This document shows positions 6,308-15,251 of a stretch of DNA of 21,863 bases, in pieces. The notes under the pieces were generated by a model. It made no database searches. It saw only the letters and a list, made by a program, of their open reading frames with translations, and was not told the origin of the DNA. The translations under genes and the position numbers were made by a program. Source of the stretch: JAGKXB01 sp964498835 (GTDB lineage: Bacteria > Pseudomonadota > Gammaproteobacteria > Burkholderiales > Burkholderiaceae_D); the NCBI GenBank assembly GCA_964498835.1, contig CAZCIX010000031.1, positions 1 to 21,863 of the forward strand. Reading direction: 5' to 3'. Every line of letters begins with the position of its first letter. The first letter of the stretch is position 1.

Positions 6308-8805
6308 ATCCCCTTGCGCCTGATACGAATCATCTTGTGGTGGAGCCATCTACTGTTGTATCTGCACAATCAACGGATTGTTACCACTGTGGCCTGCCAA
6401 TACCATCAGGGGCAAAGCCAGAATGGCGAGTGCGTATTGCGGGTGTTGAGCAAGCCATGTGTTGTCCTGGTTGCACGGCTGTGGCCCAAACGATTATGGA
6501 TTTGGGGCAAGAGTCCTATTATGTGCATCGTTCAGCTTATGCGACCACGGCTGAAGGTGCGCAAGTGCTGCCACCTGAATTACAGCTATACGACAATGCT
6601 GATCCACGTTTTGCACTCAGCGAAACAGAACGTGAATCCACCTTTACTGTAGATGGCATTCGTTGTGCTGCGTGCGTTTGGTTGATTGAGAGACGCTTGC
6701 ATCAATTGCCGGGTGTGCAAGGTGCACATCTTAATGTGGCGACTGAACGCTTGTATGTTCGCTGGCATGCGGAACAATGTCGGCCTGGCGATATTTTGGC
6801 TGCGTTACATACTATTGGTTATGCAGCTTATCCCTATGATATTCATCGGCATAACGAACAGCAAAATTTGGCGTCGCGTACTTTGGGGCGTCAGCTATTT
6901 GTCGCTGGTTTGTCGATGATGCAAGTCATGATGTATGTGGCCCCTGCCTACATGGCCAAGGATGGCACATTGGATGACAGCATGGCTCAGCTCATGCGTT
7001 GGGCGAGTTTGTTACTGACGGCACCTGCTGTTTTTTATTCTGCTTTGCCATTCTGGCGTGGTGCTTGGGTGAGCTTGCGCAGTCGTGTTTTGGGTATGGA
7101 CGTGCCAGTTGCATTGGGCATTGCAGCTGCTTTTGTGGCGAGTGTGTTGAACACTTTTCAAGGAGGCGGCGATGTGTATTACGACTCCGTCACCATGTTT
7201 ATTTTTCTGTTGTTGTGTAGTCGTTATCTGGAGTTGCGGGCACGGCGTAAAGCAGGGGCGGCATTGGAGCGCTTGCAGCATGGTTTGCCGGCTTCAGCCA
7301 CTGTATTAGACGATTACCCAGCGAGCCAAAATGGCATTCTGGTAAAAGCTGGCACATTAGTAGCGGGTCAGGTGATGATGATTAAACCTGGTGAGGCGGT
7401 CGCAGCCGATTGTGTGATATTGGAAGGCAACACCATGCTTGATCTTTCGTTGCTGAGTGGTGAGAGTGCTGCAGTAGCGAAGCGTGTGGGCGATGTGCTG
7501 CCAGGTGGTGCAATCAATGTGGGCAATCGCATCATTGCTCGTATCACTCAACGTGCGCAGGACAGCACTTTATCGAATTTAATCAAATTGATAGACCGAG
7601 CAGGTCGTGATAAGCCGCATATTGCACAATGGGCCGATAAGGTAGCAGCCTGGTTTGTACTGGCTTTGTTGGTGTTGGCAGTGGCGACCTTTGGTGTCTG
7701 GTACTGGTTGGATGGAGGTAGTGCGGAACGCGCTTGGTCAATTGCGATTGCGGTGCTCGTGGTGTCTTGTCCTTGTGCGCTGTCGCTTGCGACCCCAACG
7801 GCATTGGCTGCCGGAACGGACAATTTGCTACGTCAGGGGGTATTGGTGACTGGGCCGCAGACCATAGAAACATTGCACCGTACTACGCACATCGTATTTG
7901 ATAAGACGGGGACATTGACGTATGGGCATCCTGTGTTGCAACAGATTGTTGTGCTGGGGACGATGCAAGAAGCGGTGTGTTTGCAAGTGGCTGCTGCCTT
8001 GGATGCATCTAGTGCGCATCCATTGGCTTGCGCCATCGTGCAAGCGGCTAGAAATCTTAGTAATGCCGCGCAGCTAGACTGGCAGCTTGAGCATGTGCAG
8101 GAGTTGCCTGGCCATGGTGTCGAAGGTGTGCTGGATAAACAACCATATCGCATTGGCAGTGCGAGTTTTGTGGGTGAGCTAAGTGGCCTATCTCCTACAC
8201 ACTCTGTGCCTGATGGCATGACGCCTGTTTATTTGGGAACAGGTGGGCAGTGGTTGGCTTGTTTTGCCTTGCATGATGGATTGCGGCCCGAAGCAGTCGC
8301 AACAGTCGATTATTTTCATAAAAGAGGCAAAAAAGTTGCATTGCTGAGTGGTGATCATGAGGCCTTAGTGCATAAGGTAGGGCAGCAACTCGGGATCGCC
8401 ACGAGTGTGGGTGGGTGTTTGCCAGATCAGAAGTTGGCCTTCGTAAAACAATTACAGGAGGCAGGTGCTGTGGTTGCCATGGTGGGGGATGGGATTAATG
8501 ATGCCGCCGTGTTGCGCGCAGCGGATGTGTCGTTTGCAATGGGAACGGGTGCTGCTTTGGCGCAGGCACATGCGGATGCAGTATTACTGAATGGTCGCAT
8601 TGATTCCCTGTGCAATAGTGCGCATGTTGCGCGTTGTACCATGTTGGTTATTCGACAAAATTTGATTTGGGCCAGCCTCTACAATGCGCTTGCCATTCCT
8701 GCTGCAGCATTAGGTTTGATTAATCCATGGATTTCTGGTGTTGGCATGGCATTGAGCTCGGCGGTGGTTGTGGTGAATGCTTTACGTCTGAGAAAGGCGG
8801 CATGA
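6286..8805 (+). CDS. ccoI: Copper-transporting P-type ATPase for cbb3 oxidase assembly
   Basis: FixI/CcoI-type P1B ATPase (839 aa) that exports copper across the inner membrane for the CuB site of the oxidase. In order: an N-terminal cysteine region (C32-x2-C35 and C59-C60-x2-C63) typical of CcoI, an HMA domain with CAAC (C127, C130), membrane helices from about residue 195, the actuator motif SGES, the transport motif CPC (C495-P-C497), the phosphorylation site DKTGT (D539) and the hinge GDGIND. The extended cysteine-rich N-terminus separates it from CopA-type exporters. It overlaps the gene before it by 22 bases and overlaps ccoS at its stop, so the three are surely co-translated. Confidence 0.96.
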   Translation: MSDTTALNPLAPDTNHLVVEPSTVVSAQSTDCYHCGLPIPSGAKPEWRVRIAGVEQAMCCPGCTAVAQTIMDLGQESYYVHRSAYATTAEGAQVLPPELQLYDNADPRFALSETERESTFTVDGIRCAACVWLIERRLHQLPGVQGAHLNVATERLYVRWHAEQCRPGDILAALHTIGYAAYPYDIHRHNEQQNLASRTLGRQLFVAGLSMMQVMMYVAPAYMAKDGTLDDSMAQLMRWASLLLTAPAVFYSALPFWRGAWVSLRSRVLGMDVPVALGIAAAFVASVLNTFQGGGDVYYDSVTMFIFLLLCSRYLELRARRKAGAALERLQHGLPASATVLDDYPASQNGILVKAGTLVAGQVMMIKPGEAVAADCVILEGNTMLDLSLLSGESAAVAKRVGDVLPGGAINVGNRIIARITQRAQDSTLSNLIKLIDRAGRDKPHIAQWADKVAAWFVLALLVLAVATFGVWYWLDGGSAERAWSIAIAVLVVSCPCALSLATPTALAAGTDNLLRQGVLVTGPQTIETLHRTTHIVFDKTGTLTYGHPVLQQIVVLGTMQEAVCLQVAAALDASSAHPLACAIVQAARNLSNAAQLDWQLEHVQELPGHGVEGVLDKQPYRIGSASFVGELSGLSPTHSVPDGMTPVYLGTGGQWLACFALHDGLRPEAVATVDYFHKRGKKVALLSGDHEALVHKVGQQLGIATSVGGCLPDQKLAFVKQLQEAGAVVAMVGDGINDAAVLRAADVSFAMGTGAALAQAHADAVLLNGRIDSLCNSAHVARCTMLVIRQNLIWASLYNALAIPAAALGLINPWISGVGMALSSAVVVVNALRLRKAA

Positions 8806-8975
8806 TGGAGGCTTTATATCTGCTGATACCGCTTAGCGTATTGTTAGTATTCGTCGGATTATGGATTTTCTTTCGCGCCTCTGATGATGGTCAGTTTGAT
8901 GACCTGGTCGGCCCTGCCCTGCGCGTGTTACAAGATGATGATAAGCCTCCTTTGGATGAGCCGCCTTCTCAATAA
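8802..8975 (+). CDS. ccoS: cbb3 oxidase maturation protein CcoS
   Basis: A 57-aa single-span membrane protein. It begins MMEALYLLIPLSVLLVF, the usual CcoS opening, continues with LWIFFRA, and then has an acidic tail with FDDLVGPAL. CcoS is needed for cofactor insertion into the cbb3 oxidase; its exact chemistry is unclear in the literature I know. The ATG at 8802 overlaps the ccoI stop as ATGA; a second ATG at 8805 is also possible. This is the last gene of the hemN operon. Confidence 0.92.
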   Translation: MMEALYLLIPLSVLLVFVGLWIFFRASDDGQFDDLVGPALRVLQDDDKPPLDEPPSQ

Positions 8976-8993
8976 CTAGCCTGTATTGGCTGG
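8976..8993 (+). terminator. Weak hairpin directly after ccoS
   Basis: CTAGCC (8976-8981) pairs with GGCTGG (8988-8993), including one G-T pair, around a six-base loop. No T run follows, so it is not a classical terminator. It may be an RNA 3' end stabiliser or chance. Read-through into ccoN seems possible. Confidence 0.25.
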
Positions 8994-9078
8994 GTAGTCT
9001 TATTGCCATTGTCGTTGGCATTCTTATTTTTGGTCATGTAAATAAAATATCCCTTTGCTACAACTCATCCTGGATATT

Positions 9079-9127
9079 TTGATCCATATCAAGGTTTTTT
9101 AAGTCTCAACTAAGTAATCTTTTGTCT
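9079..9127 (+). promoter_or_regulatory. FNR/Anr-activated promoter of the ccoNOQP operon
   Basis: TTGAT-CCAT-ATCAA at 9079-9092 is a perfect FNR-family palindrome. A -10 element TAATCT lies at 9115-9120, giving a start near 9127 and a site centre at about -41.5. The 22-base spacing between site and -10 equals that before hemN. The leader to the ccoN start is then about 33 bases. Confidence 0.88.
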
Positions 9128-9159
9128 ACATCGTCAAAGTGTTCTTAGGAGAGTTTTAA

Positions 9160-10587
9160 TTGGACCTCACACAAAATTACAACTACAAGATTGTGAAGCA
9201 GTTCGCAATCGCCACTGTGGTTTGGGGAGTGATCGGTATGTTGGTTGGCGTCATTATTGCCGCCCAATTAGCATGGCCGGCATTGAACCTGGATATTCCA
9301 TGGTTAACTTACGGTCGTTTACGACCTTTGCACACCAACGCAGTAATTTTTGCCTTTGGTATTTGTGGCTTGTTTGCCACTTCGTACTACGTGGTACAGC
9401 GCACTTGTCAGGTTCGCTTGTTTTCAGACAAGTTGGCTGCTTTTACCTTTTGGGGTTGGCAGGCGGTGATTTTAAGTGCCGTGGTGACTTTGCCGATGGG
9501 GATGACCCGAGGTAAAGAATACGCTGAGTTGGAATGGCCTATTACGCTGGCGATTGCAGTCGTGTGGATTGCGTATGCCGTCGTGTTTTTCGGCACTATT
9601 TTGAAGCGTAAAGTGAAGCACATTTATGTCGCGAACTGGTTCTTCGCTGGTTTCATTTTGGCAGTGACGATTTTGCATGTGGTGAATGGTGCCAGCATGC
9701 CTGTGAGCTTGTTCAAATCCTATTCTGCTTATGCGGGTGTGCAGGATGCGATGATTCAGTGGTGGTATGGCCATAATGCAGTGGGTTTTATTTTGACTGC
9801 CGGTTATTTGGGCATGGTGTACTACTTCATCCCTAAACAGGCTGAGCGTCCTGTGTATTCGTATCGCTTGTCTATTGTGCACTTTTGGGCCTTGATTTTC
9901 ACGTATATGTGGGCTGGTCCGCATCATTTGCATTACACCGCATTACCTGATTGGACACAGTCACTTGGTATGGTGTTCTCCCTCATTCTTTTGGCGCCAT
10001 CTTGGGGCGGTATGATCAACGGGATTATGACTTTGTCGGGTGCTTGGCACAAATTGCGTACCGACCCTATTCTGAAATTCATGATCGTATCGTTATCGTT
10101 TTACGGCATTGCAACCTTTGAAGGTCCAATGATGTCGATCAAAACAGTGAATGCCTTGTCACACTATACCGATTGGAGCATTGCCCACGTGCATGGTGGT
10201 GCATTGGGCTGGGTGGGTTTTATCACCATGGGTTCGATCTATTACATTTTGCCGCGTATGGCTGGTCAACAAAAAATGCACAGTACCGCATTGATTGACT
10301 TGCACTTTTGGGTGGCGACCATCGGAATTGTTTTGTACATCGCTGCAATGTGGATTGCCGGTGTCATGCAAGGTTTGATGTGGCGTGCAGTTAATCCAGA
10401 TGGCACATTGACTTACACCTTTGTGGAAGGTGTGAAGGCGACTTATCCGTATTACGTGGTGCGCTTTATCGGCGGATTGTTGTACCTGTCTGGTATGTGC
10501 GTGATGGCCTACAACACGTGGATGACCTTACGTAACCGCGAGACCGCCGTAGCACGCATTCCTGCGCCTATTGGCGGCCACAATTGA
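9160..10587 (+). CDS. ccoN: cbb3-type cytochrome c oxidase subunit I
   Basis: Catalytic subunit of the high-affinity cbb3 oxidase, in the inner membrane (475 aa, about 12 helices). Visible metal ligands are H58 for low-spin haem b, H205 and H255-H256 for CuB, H343 for haem b3 and H345 for haem b in HVHGG, a layout that agrees with known CcoN proteins. The start is the rare codon TTG at 9160, seven bases after the start of a strong AGGAGAG site ends its core (9147-9153); no ATG or GTG fits better. It reduces oxygen to water and pumps protons. First gene of an FNR-controlled operon. Confidence 0.97.
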   Translation: MDLTQNYNYKIVKQFAIATVVWGVIGMLVGVIIAAQLAWPALNLDIPWLTYGRLRPLHTNAVIFAFGICGLFATSYYVVQRTCQVRLFSDKLAAFTFWGWQAVILSAVVTLPMGMTRGKEYAELEWPITLAIAVVWIAYAVVFFGTILKRKVKHIYVANWFFAGFILAVTILHVVNGASMPVSLFKSYSAYAGVQDAMIQWWYGHNAVGFILTAGYLGMVYYFIPKQAERPVYSYRLSIVHFWALIFTYMWAGPHHLHYTALPDWTQSLGMVFSLILLAPSWGGMINGIMTLSGAWHKLRTDPILKFMIVSLSFYGIATFEGPMMSIKTVNALSHYTDWSIAHVHGGALGWVGFITMGSIYYILPRMAGQQKMHSTALIDLHFWVATIGIVLYIAAMWIAGVMQGLMWRAVNPDGTLTYTFVEGVKATYPYYVVRFIGGLLYLSGMCVMAYNTWMTLRNRETAVARIPAPIGGHN

Positions 10588-10600
10588 GTTTGGAGCACCT

Positions 10601-11215
10601 ATGAAATTTTCACATGATTGGATTGAGAGAAATCCCTGGTTGTTGATTGCCTTGGTAACATTGGTGATTAGTATTGGTGGTGCTGTAGAAATTTTGCCCT
10701 TGTTTTTCCAAAAATCGACGACTGAACCGATAGCTGGCTTGAAGCCTTATTCGCCGTTGCGTTTAGTGGGACGTGACGTTTACGTACGCGAGGGATGTTA
10801 CAACTGCCATTCGCAAATGGTGCGTCCATTTCGTGCTGAGACAGAGCGCTATGGACACTATTCGGTAGCGGGTGAGTTTGTCTACGACCGTCCTTTCCAG
10901 TGGGGTTCCAAACGCACAGGACCAGATCTGGCTCGTGTGGGTGGCCGTTATAGCGATGACTGGCACCGTACGCATCTTAATAATCCACGTGATGTGGTGC
11001 CAGAATCGAATATGCCGAATTATCCGTGGCTAGCGAAAACACGATTGGTGCCGGAAGAAGTCATTCCTAAAATGCGCGCTTTGCAACGTTTAGGTCATCC
11101 TTATACGAATGCCGAAATTGCTGCTGCGCCAGAAGAATTGAAAGATAAAACAGAAGAAGATGCCCTGATTGCCTATTTGCAAGGTTTGGGCACTTTAATT
11201 AAAACGAGGAACTAG
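10601..11215 (+). CDS. ccoO: cbb3-type cytochrome c oxidase subunit II (monohaem cytochrome c)
   Basis: Membrane-anchored periplasmic cytochrome c of 204 aa. One N-terminal membrane helix (about residues 15-36) is followed by the haem c motif CYNCH (C66, C69, H70) in the family sequence EGCYNCHSQMVRPF. It passes electrons from CcoP to the haems of CcoN. The ATG at 10601 follows GGAGC at 10592-10596 and lies 13 bases after the ccoN stop. An earlier in-frame start at 10571 lies inside ccoN and is not supported. The haem is attached by the ResB/CcsA system encoded later in the window. Confidence 0.96.
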   Translation: MKFSHDWIERNPWLLIALVTLVISIGGAVEILPLFFQKSTTEPIAGLKPYSPLRLVGRDVYVREGCYNCHSQMVRPFRAETERYGHYSVAGEFVYDRPFQWGSKRTGPDLARVGGRYSDDWHRTHLNNPRDVVPESNMPNYPWLAKTRLVPEEVIPKMRALQRLGHPYTNAEIAAAPEELKDKTEEDALIAYLQGLGTLIKTRN

Positions 11216-11216
11216 C

Positions 11217-11399
11217 ATGATCGAAACCCTGTTGGAGCGTGCCAGTAGCGTGATGACGGTGATTTCTTTCATCACATTTGTCGGCATTTTGTGGTGGACA
11301 TTCATTTACCACAAAGAAGTAGATTTCAATCTGGCAGCGAGCATGCCGTTTGATGACAAAGACAACGACAACGAAAAAATGGAGGGGCCACATGGCTGA
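11217..11399 (+). CDS. ccoQ: cbb3-type oxidase small subunit CcoQ (subunit IV)
   Basis: A 60-aa single-span protein with a hydrophobic helix at about residues 12-30 (containing ISFITFVGILWW) and a charged C-terminal tail. Size, position between ccoO and ccoP and the helix-then-charged layout are those of CcoQ/FixQ, which stabilises the oxidase. It starts one base after the ccoO stop and overlaps ccoP by eight bases. Confidence 0.9.
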   Translation: MIETLLERASSVMTVISFITFVGILWWTFIYHKEVDFNLAASMPFDDKDNDNEKMEGPHG

Positions 11400-12333
11400 T
11401 TTTACGAATGGCTTCTGGGATCTGTACATTGTTGTGCTGACGATCCTGGGCATTGTGGGTTGCGCGATATTGTTGTATTCGCAATCTACTGTCCGTGGCA
11501 AACCGGGTGAAACCACGGGCCACGTTTGGGATGAGGATTTATCCGAATTAAATACGCCGATGCCACGTTGGTGGATGTGGTTGTTCTACATCACGATCGT
11601 GTTTGCTATCGTGTATTTGGTGTTGTATCCAGGTTTGGGCAGCTTTGCTGGCAAGTTGGGTTGGAAATCATCGGCACAGTATCAGGCTGAAGTAAAAGCT
11701 GCAGAAGCTGAATACGATCCTTTGTTTGCAAAGTACCAAAAACAAGATCTAAAAGTTGTAGCCGCAGATCCCAAAGCCCATGCTATTGGTGAGCGTTTGT
11801 TTTTAACTTATTGCGCACAATGTCATGGTTCAGACGCACGTGGGAATAAAGGTTTTCCTGATTTGACGGATAAAGACTGGTTATTTGGCGGCACACCGGA
11901 AGTGATCAAAGAAACTATTTTGCATGGTCGTAATGGCATGATGCCACCGATGGGTGCTACTTTGGGCTCTGAAAAAGATATAGAGAATGTTGCCCATTAT
12001 GTGCGTAGTTTGTCTGATTCAACCTCTGACCCAATCAAAACAGTTCTCGGTAAAAGCAAGTTTTCTGCTTGTATGGCTTGTCATGGTGCAGATGGAAAAG
12101 GTAGTCAAACCATCGGGGCGCCTAATTTGACCGATAAGATTTGGTTATTTGGTGGGAGTGTGGAAACCATCATGGAAACTATTCGTAAAGGTCGTCAGGC
12201 CACCATGCCAGCATTTGGTGAATTTCTTGGCGATGCCAAGGCCCATGTTTTAGCAGCTTATGTCTGGAGTCTTTCTAACGATGTTACTCAACCGGCTACG
12301 GCGGTTCAAAAAACTAGCCCAGCAGCGCAATGA
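11392..12333 (+). CDS. ccoP: cbb3-type cytochrome c oxidase subunit III (dihaem cytochrome c)
   Basis: Membrane-anchored dihaem cytochrome c of 313 aa, the electron entry point of the oxidase. It has two N-terminal membrane segments (about residues 10-30 and 60-80), the first haem motif CAQCH (C141, C144, H145) and the second CMACH (C227, C230, H231). The sequence between the second helix and the first haem resembles the usual CcoP linker. The start is ATG 11392 after a GGAGGGG site; the earlier in-frame ATG at 11350 would give a charged extension unlike the family. It overlaps ccoQ by eight bases and ccoG by four (ATGA). Confidence 0.96.
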   Translation: MADFTNGFWDLYIVVLTILGIVGCAILLYSQSTVRGKPGETTGHVWDEDLSELNTPMPRWWMWLFYITIVFAIVYLVLYPGLGSFAGKLGWKSSAQYQAEVKAAEAEYDPLFAKYQKQDLKVVAADPKAHAIGERLFLTYCAQCHGSDARGNKGFPDLTDKDWLFGGTPEVIKETILHGRNGMMPPMGATLGSEKDIENVAHYVRSLSDSTSDPIKTVLGKSKFSACMACHGADGKGSQTIGAPNLTDKIWLFGGSVETIMETIRKGRQATMPAFGEFLGDAKAHVLAAYVWSLSNDVTQPATAVQKTSPAAQ

Positions 12334-13718
12334 ATCAATCTGAGCCACAAGTGATCAAGATGTACGCAGCTCGCGAGGAAGTTTATCCTCGCGAAATCAA
12401 AGGTCATTATGTTAAGTTGCGTTGGTTGTTTGTTTGGCTGACGCAGCTGGTTTTCTATTGTGGCCCTTGGCTACAATGGAATGGCCGTCAGGCACTGTTA
12501 TTTGATTTAGGTGCGCGCAAGTTTTATATCTTTGGGATGATTTTTTGGCCACAGGACTTCATTTACTTGGCCGCTTTACTCATCATTTGTGCGTATCTAT
12601 TGTTTTTGGCCACGGCGATGGCCGGACGGGTGTGGTGTGGATTTGCTTGTCCGCAGACGGTTTACACTGAAATTTTTCTTTGGATCGAGCGTCAATTCGA
12701 AGGGAATCGTAGTGCCCGTATGGCATTGGATCGGCAGCCGCCTTCTCTAAAAAAGTACGCCAAAAAAACGGGTAAGCATGTCACTTGGATGATTGTTGCT
12801 TTGTGGACTGGTTATACGTTTGTCGGTTATTTCACACCGATTAAGGTATTGAGCAAGGAAGTGCTCTCATTAAACTTTGGGCCATGGGAGTGGTTTTGGG
12901 TGGTGTTCTACAGTTTTGCCACTTATGGCAATGCTGGTTGGATGCGCGAGCAGGTATGCAAGTACATGTGTCCTTATGCCCGCTTTCAAAGCGCCATGTT
13001 TGATCGCGATACGTTAATTATTTCGTATGACAAAGCGCGTGGTGAACCGCGCGCGCCTATTTCTAAATCTAACCAAGATACTCGCAATGGTGCTTGTATT
13101 GATTGTTCATTGTGTGTGCAAGTTTGTCCTACCAGTATTGATATTCGTAATGGTTTGCAGTACGAATGTATTGGTTGCGCTGCCTGTGTTGATGCTTGTA
13201 ATGGTGTGATGGATAAGATCGGTCAGCCTCGTGGCTTAGTGCGTTATACAACCGAACATGCTTTGCTTCATCACTATACTCTTGCCCAAATCCGTCAACG
13301 TGTCTTGCGCCCACGGGTACGTATTTATACTGGCATTTTGTTATTACTTCTTGTAACTGTGGGCACCTCTTTGTACCTGCGTGTTCCACTTAAGCTTGAT
13401 GTCATCCGTGATCGCGGTGCAATGGGGCGAGAAGTAGAAGATGGAATGATAGAAAATGTTTATCGTTTGCAAATTATGAATACTTCAGAGCAAGCACGCA
13501 CTTATCGCATTCGTGTTGGGGGAATGAGCACGCTAGCGCAAGTGACATCAGAGCAGGTGAATGTGGCTGCGACAGAAACAAAGGCTTATCCAATTCGTTT
13601 GCGTGCCGCCCGCGGCGCTGGGAAGACGGGTTCCAATAAGATTGATATAGAACTGACCGCAGTCGATGATTCTGCCGTGCACGTAAAAGAACATGCGGTT
13701 TTCATTATTCCACGCTAA
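12330..13718 (+). CDS. ccoG: cbb3 oxidase assembly protein CcoG (polyferredoxin, cupric reductase)
   Basis: A 462-aa membrane protein with several helices and two 4Fe-4S clusters. The ferredoxin cysteines are C256, C259, C262, C266 and C280, C283, C286, C290. The family pattern WCGFACPQT lies near residue 95 and CKYMCPYARFQ near 210. The C-terminal part (about 345-462) is a periplasmic Ig-like domain typical of CcoG/FixG. In Rhodobacter, CcoG reduces Cu(II) to Cu(I) ahead of copper delivery to CcoN; that role is assumed here. The start overlaps the ccoP stop as ATGA. Confidence 0.95.
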   Translation: MNQSEPQVIKMYAAREEVYPREIKGHYVKLRWLFVWLTQLVFYCGPWLQWNGRQALLFDLGARKFYIFGMIFWPQDFIYLAALLIICAYLLFLATAMAGRVWCGFACPQTVYTEIFLWIERQFEGNRSARMALDRQPPSLKKYAKKTGKHVTWMIVALWTGYTFVGYFTPIKVLSKEVLSLNFGPWEWFWVVFYSFATYGNAGWMREQVCKYMCPYARFQSAMFDRDTLIISYDKARGEPRAPISKSNQDTRNGACIDCSLCVQVCPTSIDIRNGLQYECIGCAACVDACNGVMDKIGQPRGLVRYTTEHALLHHYTLAQIRQRVLRPRVRIYTGILLLLLVTVGTSLYLRVPLKLDVIRDRGAMGREVEDGMIENVYRLQIMNTSEQARTYRIRVGGMSTLAQVTSEQVNVAATETKAYPIRLRAARGAGKTGSNKIDIELTAVDDSAVHVKEHAVFIIPR

Positions 13719-13727
13719 GGAGTCGCC

Positions 13728-14270
13728 ATGAATGTTTCGACATTAAAGCAAGCATCTGTAGCACCATGGTGGAAACATCGTTGGCCATGGTTTTTAATGT
13801 TGGGCCCTGCTATTACCGTTGTGGCGGGTAGTTATTTTTGCTACTTGGCGTATACACAGCAAGATGCACTGGTTGTTGGTGACTACTATAAACAAGGTAA
13901 GGCGATCAATCAGGATTTGCGACGTGATCATCGTGCTGCTGCATTGGGAGTCTCTGCAGAGCTGACTTATGATGCTAACCGTGGCATGTTGGTTGGCAAG
14001 TTGACACAATCTGATGAAGATTTGCCACGGCAAAAAAAATTGTTTGTGCATTTATCGCACGCGACGCAACCAGAAAAAGATATCAATCTATTTGCACAGC
14101 TTGATGCTTCGGGTGTTTTCTCGATACGTCTGCCTATGCTTGAGCGCAGTCGCTGGGTTGTGTTGTTGGAAGGTGAGCGACGTGAATGGCGCTTGGCGGG
14201 TAGTTGGTCTTGGCCAAAACAACAAGCCGTCACTTTGCAGGCGGATCTACCTAAATCAATAGAAGATTAA
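13728..14270 (+). CDS. ccoH: cbb3 oxidase assembly protein CcoH (FixH family)
   Basis: A 180-aa single-span protein. One membrane helix at about residues 20-42 is followed by the FixH signature DALVVGDYYKQGKAINQDL, then a beta-rich periplasmic domain. FixH/CcoH proteins join the oxidase assembly complex with CcoI and CcoG. It starts nine bases after ccoG with a clear AAGGAG site and closes the operon, convergent with fnr about 30 bases on. No hairpin is visible between the two genes. Confidence 0.92.
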   Translation: MNVSTLKQASVAPWWKHRWPWFLMLGPAITVVAGSYFCYLAYTQQDALVVGDYYKQGKAINQDLRRDHRAAALGVSAELTYDANRGMLVGKLTQSDEDLPRQKKLFVHLSHATQPEKDINLFAQLDASGVFSIRLPMLERSRWVVLLEGERREWRLAGSWSWPKQQAVTLQADLPKSIED

Positions 14271-14301
14271 ATTTGAATAGTTTGGCCTTTTCTTCCGTTA
14301 T

Positions 14302-15081
14302 TTACGCATAAGAATAGGTGCCGGCTGTAATGGCTTTTAGACGTATTGTGTCAAGTAACTCTATTTCACGATTGTTAACACGTAACAAACCTTCTTTTTT
14401 GAATTTCGATAAAAGGCGGCTGATACTTTCGATGGTCAGCCCTAGATAGTTGCCGATTTCTTCACGTGACATGCGAAGTTGGAATCTGTGAGGTGAGTAA
14501 CCGCGTGCTTCATAGCGTGATGAAAGGTTGACTAAAAAAGCAGCAAAGCGTTGAGTCGCTTGCATATTTCCAAGCAATAGCATCACGCTTTGCTCGCGGG
14601 TAATTTCCTGGCTCATCATGCGGTGAAAATGACGCAGTAGCGTTGGGATGTCAGCCAGTAATTGTTGTAGGCTGCCAAACGGTATTTCACATACTTCGCT
14701 ATCTTCCAATGCCACAGCGGTGCAATGGTGCAAGTCGGTACTGATAGCATCCATACCAATGAGTTCCCCTGCCATTTGGAAGCCAGTGATTTGCTCTTCT
14801 CCCTCACGATTGAGTTGATAGGTTTTGAAGTGTCCTAGGCGAATAGCATACAAATTCTGGAAGGAGTCGCCTATGCGGAACAGAGTACTTCCGCGTGTTA
14901 CTTTGCGACGACGACCGATAATCTGATCCAAACGATCCATGTCATTATTGTCTAGTCCCATCGGCAAACATAGTTGATGCATGCTGCATGTCGCACATTT
15001 TGTTTTTAGGGTTTCGAGCGGACTACTTGGAGTAACCAGCGAATTGAAGGATTCTTGTGTCATTCCATTAGTGTAGGGCAT
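14302..15081 (-). CDS. fnr: FNR/Anr-type oxygen-sensing transcription regulator
   Basis: CRP/FNR-family activator of 259 aa. The 4Fe-4S ligands are C29, C32, C38 and C131 (in SEVCEIPF), with the same spacing as E. coli FNR. The cyclic-nucleotide-like fold takes the middle, then a dimer helix, and the C-terminal helix-turn-helix contains GNYLGLTIESISRLL. The recognition residues E-S-x-S-R are those that read TTGAT, and two perfect TTGAT-N4-ATCAA sites lie in this window. Loss of the cluster in oxygen should switch it off. The start could also be the ATG at 15063; neither has a good ribosome binding site. The name could equally be anr or btr. Confidence 0.95.
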   Translation of the reverse strand: MPYTNGMTQESFNSLVTPSSPLETLKTKCATCSMHQLCLPMGLDNNDMDRLDQIIGRRRKVTRGSTLFRIGDSFQNLYAIRLGHFKTYQLNREGEEQITGFQMAGELIGMDAISTDLHHCTAVALEDSEVCEIPFGSLQQLLADIPTLLRHFHRMMSQEITREQSVMLLLGNMQATQRFAAFLVNLSSRYEARGYSPHRFQLRMSREEIGNYLGLTIESISRLLSKFKKEGLLRVNNREIELLDTIRLKAITAGTYSYA

Positions 15082-15096
15082 TTGTTGTTCTTTTGG

Positions 15097-15144
15097 GTGG
15101 AACCACAGGTACTATAATTCTCGTAGAGGCAATGATTCAATCAA
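15097..15144. promoter_or_regulatory. Candidate divergent promoter region between fnr and the small secreted protein
   Basis: A TATAAT hexamer reads rightward at 15113-15118, and TATAGT reads leftward at 15116-15111 toward fnr. GTGG-AA-CCAC (15097-15106) is a perfect ten-base palindrome. ATGAT-TCA-ATCAA at 15132-15144 resembles an FNR site but has a three-base rather than four-base spacer. No clear -35 goes with either -10. If the rightward -10 is real, the small protein gene has a leader of about 125 bases. Confidence 0.35.
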
Positions 15145-15251
15145 GGTAAGGCGTGAGTTTATAAAAATTGTGGTGCCCTAAAGTAATAGTCGGTGTTATT
15201 GTAGTGATGTCTTGAAGACGAAGTTTAACTCTAAATTTTAGGAGTGTTGTC

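Noticed and set aside
8981..9082. An open 33-codon frame after ccoS, beginning at CTG, that encodes a hydrophobic stretch (LYWLGSLIAIVVGILIFG).
   Set aside because: It has no ATG, GTG or TTG start in frame, no ribosome binding site, and its stop falls inside the FNR site. It looks like a membrane helix, so a decayed small subunit is conceivable, but I cannot support a gene.
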